64,000 nucleotides of DNA, from positions 3,309,388-3,373,387 of the forward strand of contig NZ_CP010892.1 of NCBI RefSeq assembly GCF_000931465.1, given 5' to 3'. How positions within the stretch are numbered: the first letter of the stretch is position 1; each line of letters begins with the position of its first letter. This DNA comes from Pseudomonas sp. MRSN 12121. GTDB taxonomy: Bacteria; Pseudomonadota; Gammaproteobacteria; Pseudomonadales; Pseudomonadaceae. The notes below the pieces were generated by a model, which saw nothing but the letters and a program-made list of their open reading frames with translations, ran no database searches and had not been told where the DNA came from. Position numbers and translations under genes: made by a program. Shown here piece after piece: positions 37,080-46,978 of the stretch.

Positions 37080-37859
37080 ATGGCGCACATGAGCGAAGAA
37101 CTGGTCATCGAAGCGCTGGATGTTCACAAGTCCTTCGGCGACCTGCAGATTCTCAAGGGCATTTCCCTGCAAGTGCGGCGCGGCGAAGTGGTGGTGCTGA
37201 TCGGTGCTTCCGGCTCCGGCAAGACCACCTTCATCCGCTGCATCAACCTGCTGGAAGACATCCAGGCCGGGCAGATCCGCGTCGCCGGCCGGCCCATGGG
37301 CTATCGCACCCGGGCCGACGGCCGCCTGGTGCGCGATGCGGAACGCAACATCGCCCGCCAGCGCCGCGACATCGGCATGGTATTCCAGCGTTTCAACCTG
37401 TTCCCGCACATGACGGCCCTGGAAAACATCATCGAAGCGCCGATCCAGGTGCTCGGCGTGTCGCGTGCGGCGGCGCTGGAACAGGCCCGGGCGCTGCTCG
37501 AACGGGTAGGGCTGGCCGATAAGGCCGGCCATTACCCCTCGATGTTGTCCGGCGGCCAGCAGCAACGGGTGGCCATCGCCCGGGCGCTGGCGATGAAACC
37601 CCAGGCGATGCTGTTCGACGAGCCCACCAGCGCCCTCGACCCGGAAACGGTGGGCGAGGTGCTGCAAGTCATGAAGGAATTGGCGCAGGAGGGCATGACC
37701 ATGGTGGTGGTCACCCATGAAATGGGCTTTGCCCGCGAAGTGGCCGATCGGGTGGTGGTGCTCGACCAGGGCGAGCTGATCGAACAGGGCCCGCCCGAGC
37801 AGATCTTCAGCCAGCCGCGTCACGCCCGGACCCGGGCCTTTCTCAGTCGGGTGCTGTAA
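37080..37859 (+). CDS. amino-acid ABC transporter ATP-binding protein
   Basis: 259 residues. Walker [21 protein letters not shown], the signature [20 protein letters not shown], Walker [21 protein letters not shown] and the H-loop [14 protein letters not shown] are intact and in the GlnQ/HisP style. GAGGA lies eight bases before the ATG, two bases after the permease stop. It powers the permease and belongs to the same operon. Confidence 0.96.
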   Translation: MAHMSEELVIEALDVHKSFGDLQILKGISLQVRRGEVVVLIGASGSGKTTFIRCINLLEDIQAGQIRVAGRPMGYRTRADGRLVRDAERNIARQRRDIGMVFQRFNLFPHMTALENIIEAPIQVLGVSRAAALEQARALLERVGLADKAGHYPSMLSGGQQQRVAIARALAMKPQAMLFDEPTSALDPETVGEVLQVMKELAQEGMTMVVVTHEMGFAREVADRVVVLDQGELIEQGPPEQIFSQPRHARTRAFLSRVL

Positions 37860-37891
37860 GCCCCGGATATCCATTTGAAGCGAGTACTGCC

Positions 37892-39502
<1,611 letters not shown>

Positions 39503-39534
39503 GGGCGGTGAAAGGCGAGGGTGATCGTTGTCAG

Positions 39535-39547
39535 GAGAATTATTCTC
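39535..39547. promoter_or_regulatory. inverted repeat at the start of the AT-rich microcin upstream region
   Basis: GAGAAT-T-ATTCTC is a perfect 13-base palindrome 32 bases after the gamma-glutamyltransferase stop. It could be a regulator site for the microcin gene or a remnant terminator of the upstream gene. The AT-rich stretch to 39734 presumably carries the microcin promoter; -10/-35 boxes could not be assigned with confidence. Confidence 0.35.
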
Positions 39548-39734
39548 TGGACAAACTCAATATCTGTATTGATAAGAAAAAGCGATCAATTGTTCAGATT
39601 TATCTGATGGTGATTTTATGTTGAGCTAACTAAATTTTACGCCCCGTATCCATGCGGGTAATAGCTTTCTTGAAGTGCGAATAGTTGTTTTGTTTGATGT
39701 CGAGAAAGTTAATGTAATAGTTGGAGAAAGCCAA

Positions 39735-39959
39735 ATGCGTGATTTGAATGCTGTTGAAATCGAAGAAGTATCGGGTGCGGGTCTTACCATCGGCGGCGTG
39801 AAAGTGGTGCCCGGTGCGGACTTGAGCGGCGTCATCAAGAACAACACCGGGAGTAACCCGGGCAATGGCGTTGGTATTGGCATCGGTATCGGTTCCGAAG
39901 GTAAAAATGGTGTCGGTATTCAGGTAACCACCGGTTGGGCTGGCTGGCCGTTCAACTGA
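39735..39959 (+). CDS. class II microcin-like precursor peptide with double-glycine-type leader
   Basis: A 74-residue peptide. Residues 1-15, MRDLNAVEIEEVSGA, match the leader of class II microcins (M-R-x-L/I-x2-x-E/L, a V-S-G-G or V-S-G-A end), which is cut by C39 peptidases after the Gly-Gly/Gly-Ala pair; MccE492-type precursors are cut between Ala and Gly in the same way. Cleavage would release a 59-residue core from GLTIGGVKVVPGADLSG to GWAGWPFN. The core has no Cys, is very Gly-rich (GNGVGIGIGIGSEGKNGVGI) and ends in aromatic residues. It lacks the Ser-rich tail of siderophore-carrying microcins. The ATG at 39735 follows GGAG by eight bases; an upstream in-frame start at 39675 would put extra residues before the leader. 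Its low GC and the adjacent exporter genes support the call; antibacterial activity is untested. Confidence 0.8.
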   Translation: MRDLNAVEIEEVSGAGLTIGGVKVVPGADLSGVIKNNTGSNPGNGVGIGIGIGSEGKNGVGIQVTTGWAGWPFN

Positions 39960-39990
39960 ATAAGTCAAGCTAAGTCGCTTTGTTAATAAA

Positions 39991-40045
39991 AAGCGATTAG
40001 TCATCGCTTTGAACGCCAGGTTTTTCTGGCGTTCTTTGTTTTTTG
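39991..40045 (+). terminator. tandem hairpins after the microcin gene
   Basis: AAGCGAT / ATCGCTT (39991-40009) is followed by GAACGCCAG / CTGGCGTTC (40011-40034) and TTTGTTTTTT. The second is a good rho-independent terminator between the peptide gene and the export genes; it would let the peptide mRNA outnumber the exporter mRNA. The rest of the gap to 40222 holds no recognised gene. Confidence 0.8.
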
Positions 40046-40222
40046 CAGATTGATTACTTGGGTAGCCTCTAACTTGGCGGTATTACAGATTGACTGCATC
40101 AGGTGTTGGGAAATTTTGATCCCCCTGAGATTTCCTACAGCGCAGAACTTGCATATTCCTGCTTGCTGTTTTCAGAACATGGTTGCCGCTCCTTGCATTA
40201 TTGATCGCAGCGTTTCAATGCA

Positions 40223-41494
40223 ATGACTGATACGTCGTTGTTCCGCCAAGAGGCGCTGGAGGCCCGACAAACCAGTTGGTTGGGCAATATCGTATTAATC
40301 CGCCCCACCTCGTTCACGTTCCTCACTTTCCTGGCCATGACACTGGCAGCGTCGGTGGTAGCCGTATTCGTTTTTGCTAGTTATACCAAGCGCAGTACCG
40401 TCAGTGGCCAGTTGGCCCCGGTCAGTGGTTTGGTCAAGGTATACATTCCCCAGACAGGCATCGTCTGCGAAAAATGGGTGCAGGAAGGTCAATGGGTCAA
40501 GCGCGGAGCTCCTTTGCTAAGGGTTTCCAGCGAACGTTACAGCGCGGATGCCAGTCCTGTGCAAGCGAACATCAGCCGCCAACTCGAACGTCGCCGTGAT
40601 TCGCTGAACGACGAACTGGAAAAGGTCCGTCGATTGCAAGCGGACGAGCGCGATAGCCTGAATAACAAAATCACTAGCTTGCAACGTGAATTGACAATGC
40701 TGGCCGAACAGGTGGACAGCCAGCATCAGTTGGTGGAGCTATCCAGCGATGCCGCGCGGCGTTACGAGGGGCTCATGTCGAAAGGCTATATCTCGGTCGA
40801 TCAACTTCAGCAGCGCCAGGCCGAGTTGCTGGGGCAGCGCCAGACTCTCCAGGGATTGGCTCGTGAGCGCACAACTCTGCTACAGCAATTGACTGAACGC
40901 CGCAATGAGTTGGCTGGCCTGGATGCCCGTCACGCCAACCAGCAAGCCGAATTCCAGCGCCAACTCTCTGCCATTGAAGAGAATCTGCTGGAAAGCGAGG
41001 CCAAGCGCAGCGTATTGATCACGGCCCCGGAAACCGGGGTCGTCACCGCCGTGCTCGCCGAAATCGGCCAGAGCGTGGACAACTCTCGACCTGCATTGAG
41101 CATCGTTCCTGTCGATGCGCCCTTGCAGGCAGAGCTTTACGCCCCCAGCAAAGCCATCGGCTTCATCAAGCCGGGCGACTCGGTGCTGATCCGCTATCAA
41201 GCCTATCCCTATCAGAAATTTGGCCAATACAAAGGGCATGTGCGCTCCATCTCGCATACCAGCATGTCCTCCGTTGAACTCGCCAGCATCATCGGTGGCT
41301 TGCCAAGAGCGAGCGGAGATGGCGAGCCGTTGTACCGACTGCAGGTCAGCCTCGATAAGCAAGAGGTGATGGCTTATGGCACACCGCGAACATTGCAAAG
41401 CGGCATGTTGCTCGATGCCGACATCCTTCAAGACACTCGTCGGCTTTATGAGTGGGTACTCGAACCGCTTTACAGCCTTACCGGAAAACTCTAG
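40223..41494 (+). CDS. CvaA-like membrane fusion protein of a bacteriocin exporter
   Basis: 423 residues of the HlyD family. It opens FRQEALEARQTSWLGNIVLI, the typical CvaA-type N-terminus, then one membrane helix (FLTFLAMTLAASVVAVFVFA), a lipoyl half (SGLVKVYIPQTGIVCEKWVQ), a long alpha-hairpin coiled coil (about 110-255) and the second lipoyl/barrel part starting near RSVLITAPETGVVTAVLAEI. It bridges the inner-membrane transporter and the outer-membrane channel. No clear ribosome-binding site precedes the ATG. The stop is nine bases before the ABC transporter gene. Base composition is lower in GC than typical neighbours. Confidence 0.92.
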   Translation: MTDTSLFRQEALEARQTSWLGNIVLIRPTSFTFLTFLAMTLAASVVAVFVFASYTKRSTVSGQLAPVSGLVKVYIPQTGIVCEKWVQEGQWVKRGAPLLRVSSERYSADASPVQANISRQLERRRDSLNDELEKVRRLQADERDSLNNKITSLQRELTMLAEQVDSQHQLVELSSDAARRYEGLMSKGYISVDQLQQRQAELLGQRQTLQGLARERTTLLQQLTERRNELAGLDARHANQQAEFQRQLSAIEENLLESEAKRSVLITAPETGVVTAVLAEIGQSVDNSRPALSIVPVDAPLQAELYAPSKAIGFIKPGDSVLIRYQAYPYQKFGQYKGHVRSISHTSMSSVELASIIGGLPRASGDGEPLYRLQVSLDKQEVMAYGTPRTLQSGMLLDADILQDTRRLYEWVLEPLYSLTGKL

Positions 41495-41503
41495 GAATCC
41501 TCG

Positions 41504-43675
41504 ATGGCATTTACCGCCGCTCTCGCGCTGCGTATCGGCCGGCGCTTGCCGCTGATATTGCAGACCGAAGCTACTGAATGCGGCCTGGCGTGCCTGGCGA
41601 TGATCGCGACCTACCACGGTTACCACACTGACTTGATGGGGTTGCGGCAACGTTTCAGTGTGTCGCTCAAGGGCGCTTCTCTTAAACAACTGATTCAGAT
41701 TGCGCAGCAGATGCGGTTAGGAGCCCGTCCGGTAAAAGTATCGCTGGCAGAACTTGGCCAATTGGAGCTTCCTTGCCTGCTGCACTGGGACTTCAACCAT
41801 TTTGTGGTACTGAAGTCGGTTGATGCCGGCGGTATCACACTTCACGATCCCGCCCGTGGATTGCGCCATTTGAGCCTGGATGAGGCATCGCGCAGTTTTA
41901 CCGGAGTGGCCATGGAGCTTTGGCCCGATCGTGGTTTCGAGAAGCAGGTTGCCAAGCCGCGCATCAGACTGTTGGGTTTGATGGGGCGCGTCACTGGGCT
42001 ATATCGTTCTCTGACGCAGTTACTGCTGCTGTCTGGCGCTCTTGAGCTGTTTGCCCTGGTCAGCCCGTTCTTCCTGCAGTGGACTCTGGATAACGTCATT
42101 GTCAGTGAGGATCGTGACCTGCTGACTACCCTGGCCTTGGGGTTCGGTCTGCTGTTGTTGATGCAACAAGTCGTCAGCGGGGTACGCGCCTGGGTGTTGA
42201 TGTATATGAGCACCCTGTTGAGTATGCAATGGCGGGCCAATGTGTTTAGCCATCTGTTGCGGCTGCCGATCCAGTACTTTGAAAAACGCCATCTCGGTGA
42301 CGTGGTTTCGCGCTTTGGCTCCGTAGACAACATTCAGCAATCTCTCACTGGCGCCTTCCTGACGGTGATTCTCGACGGCCTGATGAGTGTCGCCACGCTG
42401 GCCATGATGCTGCTCTACAGTCCAATGCTGGCAGCTATTTCCATCGCTGCCATGAGCCTGTATGCCATCGGCCGCTGGGCCTGGTATCGCCCGTTACGCA
42501 ACGCCACGGAAGAGCAGATCGTGCATGCTGCTCGCCAGCAGAGCCATTTCCTGGAGACCGTGCGAGGAATCCGTCCACTCAAGCTGTTCCAGCGGCAAGA
42601 GGAACGTCGCTCAGTCTGGCTCAGCCTATTGGTCGAACAAATAAACGCCGGACTACGTACACAGAAGCTGCAACTGTTCTATCAACAGATGAATGGGCTG
42701 TTTTTTGGAGTAGAGAACCTGTTGGTGATCTGGCTAGGGGCAACTCTGGTGATGGATGGCCAGTTCAGCGTCGGTGTGTTGATGGCGTTCAACGCCTACA
42801 AATTGCAGTTCAGCGGCCGGGTCGCCAGCCTGATCGATAAAGTCTTCGAATTGCGCATGCTTCAGCTGCAAGGTGAACGCCTGGCTGACATCGTTCTCCA
42901 GCCACCGGAGGAGGAACTGACCCAGATTGCGCCAGACGATCTTCGGCGGCGTCCGGCCAGCCTGGAGGTCCGTGGGCTCCGCTACCGATACGCCGAGCAT
43001 GAGCCCTGGATTCTGGATGGCCTCGACCTGGCAATCGCCGATGGGGAGTCCGTGGCCATCGTCGGTCCGTCCGGTTGCGGTAAGAGCACCTTGTTCAACA
43101 TCTTGCTTGGCATTCTGCCACCGAGCGAGGGCCAGGTCCGGGTGGCGGGCCTGGAGCTTTCGAACCTGGGGCTGGATGGCCTGCGCGAACTGGTCGGCAC
43201 GGTGATGCAGGACGATGTGCTTTTCGCCGGCTCGTTATTGGAGAACATCAGCTTTTTCGATTCCAGCGTTGACATGCCGTGGCTGATCGAATGCGCCCGA
43301 ATGGCCGCGATCCATGACGACATACAGAGCATGCCAATGGGCTACAACACCCTGGTCGGTGAAATGGGTACTGTGCTTTCCGGCGGGCAGAAGCAGCGAG
43401 TCATGCTGGCTCGCGCCCTGTACAAGAAGCCGAGAATTCTCTTCCTTGACGAGGCTACCAGTCACCTTGATGTCCGTTGCGAACAAATGGTCAACGAAGC
43501 GATTCGGGGGCTGCGCATTACCCGCATCATGATTGCTCACCGTCCGCAAACCATTGCCTGTGCTGATCGGGTCGTGGTTCTGGATGACGGAAAGGTGGTA
43601 CGCGATGAGCGCGCCCGGAAAGAGCCAGGATCGCAGCCTCCCACCAAGGCCGATGTCGCTTGGAAACCGATATGA
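41504..43675 (+). CDS. CvaB-like peptidase-containing ABC transporter (C39)
   Basis: 723 residues in three parts. The N-terminal C39 cysteine-peptidase domain (1-135) has Gln20 and Cys26 in LQTEATECGLACLAMIA, His99 in HWDFNHFVVL and Asp115 in ITLHDPARG, the complete catalytic set for removing double-glycine leaders. Six membrane helices follow (about 165-440). The ATPase has Walker A VGPSGCGKSTLFN (near 521), signature LSGGQKQRVMLARAL (near 625), Walker B ILFLDEATSHLDV and the switch His in IAHRP. It should cut the leader of the peptide at 39735 while exporting it. The stop overlaps the channel gene start (ATGA). Confidence 0.95.
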   Translation: MAFTAALALRIGRRLPLILQTEATECGLACLAMIATYHGYHTDLMGLRQRFSVSLKGASLKQLIQIAQQMRLGARPVKVSLAELGQLELPCLLHWDFNHFVVLKSVDAGGITLHDPARGLRHLSLDEASRSFTGVAMELWPDRGFEKQVAKPRIRLLGLMGRVTGLYRSLTQLLLLSGALELFALVSPFFLQWTLDNVIVSEDRDLLTTLALGFGLLLLMQQVVSGVRAWVLMYMSTLLSMQWRANVFSHLLRLPIQYFEKRHLGDVVSRFGSVDNIQQSLTGAFLTVILDGLMSVATLAMMLLYSPMLAAISIAAMSLYAIGRWAWYRPLRNATEEQIVHAARQQSHFLETVRGIRPLKLFQRQEERRSVWLSLLVEQINAGLRTQKLQLFYQQMNGLFFGVENLLVIWLGATLVMDGQFSVGVLMAFNAYKLQFSGRVASLIDKVFELRMLQLQGERLADIVLQPPEEELTQIAPDDLRRRPASLEVRGLRYRYAEHEPWILDGLDLAIADGESVAIVGPSGCGKSTLFNILLGILPPSEGQVRVAGLELSNLGLDGLRELVGTVMQDDVLFAGSLLENISFFDSSVDMPWLIECARMAAIHDDIQSMPMGYNTLVGEMGTVLSGGQKQRVMLARALYKKPRILFLDEATSHLDVRCEQMVNEAIRGLRITRIMIAHRPQTIACADRVVVLDDGKVVRDERARKEPGSQPPTKADVAWKPI

Positions 43676-45087
43676 AGCGGCACCATTTCGCACTGTTGGC
43701 CTGGCTGGCATGGGGGCCGGTTGCGGCGTTGGCTCACGAACCTGACGTATTTGCTACCACAACCTCGGTGACTGGAGAGGCGGTGTATGACGTCGATCAC
43801 ACCTCGCGACCCTGTCATTTCGGGAATCTGCCAGAACAGTTATCTCTAGAGGAGACGGTCAGCCGTATCCTTTGTCACGATCCGCAGGTCCGCATTGCAT
43901 GGGCCGACGCCAAGGCCCGGGCGGCGACGGTGGGCGTCAGTCATGCGGCCTATTTGCCTCGTCTGGATGGACGCCTGGACTGGAGCCGCAATATCAATGA
44001 GAGGAAAGAGGAGTCTGTTTCCGTCAATGGTCGTCGCCAACTGGCGGGCGCCAATTTCACCCTGAGCTGGGTGCTGTTCGACTTCGGTCGGCGAGGTGCC
44101 GCCTTGCAGAATGCCAGGCAAATGCTGATGGCCGCCAACGCCACTCAGGATGCGACACTGCAAAATGCCTTTGCCGTGGCGGCCCAGGCCTACAACGACG
44201 CCTTGGCTGCGCAACGTAATCTCGCCGCGTCACGTCAGGTCGCGGAACTGGCAGCACAGAACCTTGAAGCTGCCGACGCCAAGTACAAGGCCGGCGCAGC
44301 GGCGTTATCGGATCAGTTGCAGGCGCAGACCGCGCTGTCCCAGGCACGGCTGCGCGAGGTACGGGATATCGGTAATCTGCGACAACTTCTGGGCGTCATC
44401 GCACTGCGCATGGGGTTGTCGCCAGAAACACCGCTGAAGTTAGCGGGGGATCTTGCCCCATTACCCAATCCATTTTTTTCCAAGGCCGTGGATAAGTTGT
44501 TGGCCGAGGCGCGTCGCGAGCATCCCGCGCTGCTGGCGGCGCAAGCCCGGTTCAAGGCTGCCGAAGCCTCGGTGGAGGAAGCTCGCGCGGCTGGCCGTCC
44601 TAGCCTGAGCCTGACCGCCAATCTGGCCCACAACCGCGTCGGCCAGTCTGAAATCTATAACGGTGATTACCGTGAGCGCGACAGGAGTATCGGCCTGCAG
44701 CTGGATGTTCCGCTGTTCGATGGGTTTAGCCGTAGCTATCAAGTCCGTAGAGCGTTGGCGCAGGTCGAGTCCCGGCGCTCTGAACTGGCTGATACCGAAC
44801 AACAGGTTTCGCTGGATGTCTGGAATAACTACCAGCGTCTGAGTATCGAGACGCGAAGCCTGGCCCAGACCAGCGAACTGGTCGAGCAATCGCGTCAAGC
44901 CCTGGATGTGGTACAGGGGCGTTACCGCGCCGGGGTTGGCAGCATGATCGAATTACTTAATGCGCTGACTGCCTATGCCAGTGCCGAGGAGTTGCATACC
45001 CAGGCTCTTGGTAGTTGGCAGAGTTCACGGTTGAGACTGGCCGTTGGCTTGGGCCGCCTAGGATTCTGGGCCGTGGATACACGGTAA
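43672..45087 (+). CDS. TolC-family outer membrane channel of the bacteriocin exporter
   Basis: 471 residues. A signal peptide (KRHHFALLAWLAWGPVAALA) is followed by LSLEETVSRILCHDPQVRIA and the two repeated helical hairpins of the outer membrane efflux family (FDFGRRGAALQNARQMLMAA in the first half, LDVPLFDGFSRSYQVRRALA in the second). The ATG at 43672 lies inside the ABC transporter stop (ATGA). Having its own channel makes the cassette independent of the host TolC, unlike MccV loci, which use the chromosomal tolC. The stop codon at 45085-45087 overlaps the TetR-like fragment that follows. Confidence 0.9.
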   Translation: MKRHHFALLAWLAWGPVAALAHEPDVFATTTSVTGEAVYDVDHTSRPCHFGNLPEQLSLEETVSRILCHDPQVRIAWADAKARAATVGVSHAAYLPRLDGRLDWSRNINERKEESVSVNGRRQLAGANFTLSWVLFDFGRRGAALQNARQMLMAANATQDATLQNAFAVAAQAYNDALAAQRNLAASRQVAELAAQNLEAADAKYKAGAAALSDQLQAQTALSQARLREVRDIGNLRQLLGVIALRMGLSPETPLKLAGDLAPLPNPFFSKAVDKLLAEARREHPALLAAQARFKAAEASVEEARAAGRPSLSLTANLAHNRVGQSEIYNGDYRERDRSIGLQLDVPLFDGFSRSYQVRRALAQVESRRSELADTEQQVSLDVWNNYQRLSIETRSLAQTSELVEQSRQALDVVQGRYRAGVGSMIELLNALTAYASAEELHTQALGSWQSSRLRLAVGLGRLGFWAVDTR

Positions 45088-45145
45088 GGCGGGCATCGGC
45101 TCGTTGTACCAATACGTCACGAACAAGCCAGTGGCCCTGTTATAG
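45086..45145 (+). pseudogene. fragment of a TetR-family regulator gene
   Basis: Read in one frame, the bases after the channel gene give KAGIGSLYQYVTNKPVALL and a stop. This matches the recognition-helix region of TetR regulators, such as KAGVSIGSLYQYFPNKAAIL in the intact gene at 47042, at both DNA and protein level apart from a six-base deletion. Only about 19 codons are left, without start or downstream part, so it is debris, not a gene. Confidence 0.7.
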
Positions 45146-45147
45146 CT

Positions 45148-45258
45148 GCCATGCGATGAGTGGCCACAGACTACGCGGATGCGGCGCGCCACTCTCGAAC
45201 CGGCGTGCTGTACGGCGCCGTCACACTGCACGCGGCTGCCCATATCGCGGTGCACTGA
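45148..45258 (+). pseudogene. remnant of the 3' end of a gamma-glutamyltransferase-like gene
   Basis: The last 61 bases (45198-45258) align without gaps to the end of the intact gamma-glutamyltransferase gene (39442-39502): 19 of the first 20 bases match and about 45 of 61 overall by eye, including the stop codon position. The translation ends TGVLYGAVTLHAAAHIAVH against TGVLCGGTEPRTDAHIAVF. Similarity reaches weakly back to about 45148 with small deletions and an in-frame stop. Rest of the gap to 45341 shows nothing else. Confidence 0.7.
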
Positions 45259-45341
45259 ACCAGCTCAGCAGGCCTTGAGGGCGCGAGCGAATCATCGACT
45301 AGACTCACGCGACCAATGGAAAGCCGCATGAGGTTCTGGTC

Positions 45342-46163
45342 ATGGCAAAAAACCACAAGAGCGCCGCCAGGGGCGCCGCGGGTGAGCGGGGCAAGCTCGG
45401 CAAACAAGCCTATGAAGAGCAGTTGCGCCGGCTGCATGTCGAGCTGGTGACGCTGCAGGAGTGGGTGCAGGAAAAGGGCATCAAGATCTGCATCGTTTTC
45501 GAGGGGCGCGACGGCGCCGGCAAGGGCGGGACCATCAAGGCCCTCACCGAACGCCTGAGCCCGCGGGTGTTTCGCGTCGTGGCGCTGCCTGCGCCCACCG
45601 AGCGCGAGCAGAGCCAGATGTACCTGCAACGCTACTTGCCGCACCTGCCCGCAGCGGGCGAGGTGGTGATCTTCGACCGCAGCTGGTACAACCGCGCCGG
45701 CGTGGAGCGGGTGATGGGCTTTTGTACCGAAGAGCAGGCCACCAGCTTTCTCAAGGCGGTGCCGCTGGTGGAGCGGGCGATCGTCGACTCGGGCGTCATC
45801 CTGCTCAAATACTGGCTGGAGGTCAGCCAGCAAGAGCAGACCCGCCGCCTCGAAGCGCGGATCAAGGACGGGCGCAAGATCTGGAAACTGAGCGCCATGG
45901 ACCTCAAGTCCTACAGCCGCTGGTATGACTACTCTCGGGCCCGCGACGCGATGTTCGAGGCCACCGACACCGAGCACGGCCCCTGGCTGGTGGCCGATTC
46001 CAACGACAAGCGCCGCGCGCGCCTGAACATCATTTCCGACTTTCTCAGCCGCGTTCCCTACAAGAAAGTCCCGCGGGAAAAAGTCGTGCTGCCCAAGCGC
46101 CAGAAACCGGGGGGCTACAAGGAGTCGGATCACCCATTGCGCAGGGTTCCGGAGAAGTTCTGA
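45342..46163 (+). CDS. ppk2: polyphosphate kinase 2
   Basis: 273 residues, the single-domain short form of PPK2, which transfers phosphate between polyphosphate and nucleoside diphosphates in the cytoplasm. Walker A is VFEGRDGAGKGGTIKALTER (about 52-70), Walker B VVIFDRSWYNRAGVERVMGF with the catalytic Asp, and the lid RLEARIKDGRKIWKLSAMD. The N-terminus is a short basic tail. The ATG has GAGG eight bases in front. It is transcribed alone; the downstream gene is convergent. Confidence 0.95.
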   Translation: MAKNHKSAARGAAGERGKLGKQAYEEQLRRLHVELVTLQEWVQEKGIKICIVFEGRDGAGKGGTIKALTERLSPRVFRVVALPAPTEREQSQMYLQRYLPHLPAAGEVVIFDRSWYNRAGVERVMGFCTEEQATSFLKAVPLVERAIVDSGVILLKYWLEVSQQEQTRRLEARIKDGRKIWKLSAMDLKSYSRWYDYSRARDAMFEATDTEHGPWLVADSNDKRRARLNIISDFLSRVPYKKVPREKVVLPKRQKPGGYKESDHPLRRVPEKF

Positions 46164-46253
46164 GCGTGAGGCTCGATTGCACGCTGCGATAGCGGCTTTT
46201 CCCTCGACACCGACCCTGCCGGCGCCCGCGCCGACAGGCGTTGCGCGGCCGGC

Positions 46254-46913
46254 TCAACCCAGCCGCATCGACAACTCCACGTCGCCGCCAAAGGGCACGG
46301 ACAGGTAGCCGCTGGCCGGCGACCGCACGCGTTCCAGGTAGTCGGGGCAGTAGTCGGTGTTGTCTGCGACGATCAGCGCACCCGGGCGCAGGCGGCTTTC
46401 GAGCAGGGCGAGGATGTCGGCATACAGTGCCTTGGCGCCGTCGAGCAACAGCAGGTCGATGGTCTCGGGCAGGTCGACCGCGAGGGTCTGCAATGCGTCG
46501 CCTTGGCGGATGTCCACCAGGTCATCCAGCCCGCCTTCGCGCAGGTGCTCGCGCGCCCGCGCCACCTTGGAGGCCTCGAATTCGCTGCCGATCAGTTGGC
46601 CGCCGCCGTTGTCGCGCAGGGCCGCGGCCAGGTGCAGGGTCGAGATGCCGAATGAGGTGCCGAATTCGACGATGTGCCGCGCCCGGGTGCTGCGCGCCAG
46701 CATGTACAGCAGCCCGCCGGTCTCGGGCGAAACCGGTAGCCAGAGGTCCTTCAGGCGGCCATAGAAGTCCAGGTATTCGGTCTTGCTGTGCATCATCCGT
46801 TCGCGTTCCTCGCGGGAGAGCTCGGCGACAGTGGGGCTGGTCGCGGTGCGGGCCTGCCTGAACAGGCGGTCGAGCAACCGGGCGAGCGGGGCGGTGGTCA
46901 GGGTGCTGGTCAT
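46254..46913 (-). CDS. class I SAM-dependent O-methyltransferase
   Basis: 219 residues resembling the small O-methyltransferase family (catechol/caffeoyl-CoA type). SAM-binding motifs: HIVEFGTSFGISTLHLAAAL (motif I), QLIGSEFEASKVARAREHLR and IDLLLLDGAKALYADILALL, where LDGAK carries the usual metal-binding Asp, then GALIVADNTDYCPDYLERVR. The start lies 128 bases from the divergent TetR gene with a palindromic operator between, so it is the likely target of that repressor. The methyl acceptor is unknown. Confidence 0.9.
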   Translation of the reverse strand: MTSTLTTAPLARLLDRLFRQARTATSPTVAELSREERERMMHSKTEYLDFYGRLKDLWLPVSPETGGLLYMLARSTRARHIVEFGTSFGISTLHLAAALRDNGGGQLIGSEFEASKVARAREHLREGGLDDLVDIRQGDALQTLAVDLPETIDLLLLDGAKALYADILALLESRLRPGALIVADNTDYCPDYLERVRSPASGYLSVPFGGDVELSMRLG

Positions 46914-46956
46914 TGGGCTTGAGCTCCTGGGTTGACGCCTTGCGGCGCGTCACTAA

Positions 46957-46978
46957 AATGCGATCAATTCGTCGCATT
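46957..46978. promoter_or_regulatory. TetR operator candidate
   Basis: AATGCGA-(8 bases)-TCGCATT is a perfect 7-bp inverted repeat in the 128-base region between the divergent O-methyltransferase and TetR genes. Arm length and spacing fit a TetR dimer site controlling both promoters. Confidence 0.7.

Noticed and set aside
39842..39880. Resemblance of the microcin core GNGVG to the YGNGV motif of pediocin-like bacteriocins
   Set aside because: The core lacks the preceding Tyr and both Cys of the pediocin box and is otherwise dissimilar; the match is a chance effect of Gly-rich sequence.
39630..40004. A 124-residue minus-strand frame opposite the microcin precursor gene
   Set aside because: It is open mostly because it lies opposite a Gly-rich coding sequence, has no family match or good start, and would run through the terminator hairpins.
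40826..40900. Possible extra small gene inside the CvaA-like coding region
   Set aside because: Only the adaptor frame shows family-like sequence and coiled-coil character; other frames lack starts and ribosome-binding sites.
45086..45145. TetR-like fragment considered as a functional small gene
   Set aside because: No start codon or ribosome-binding site and only about 19 codons; better explained as debris.
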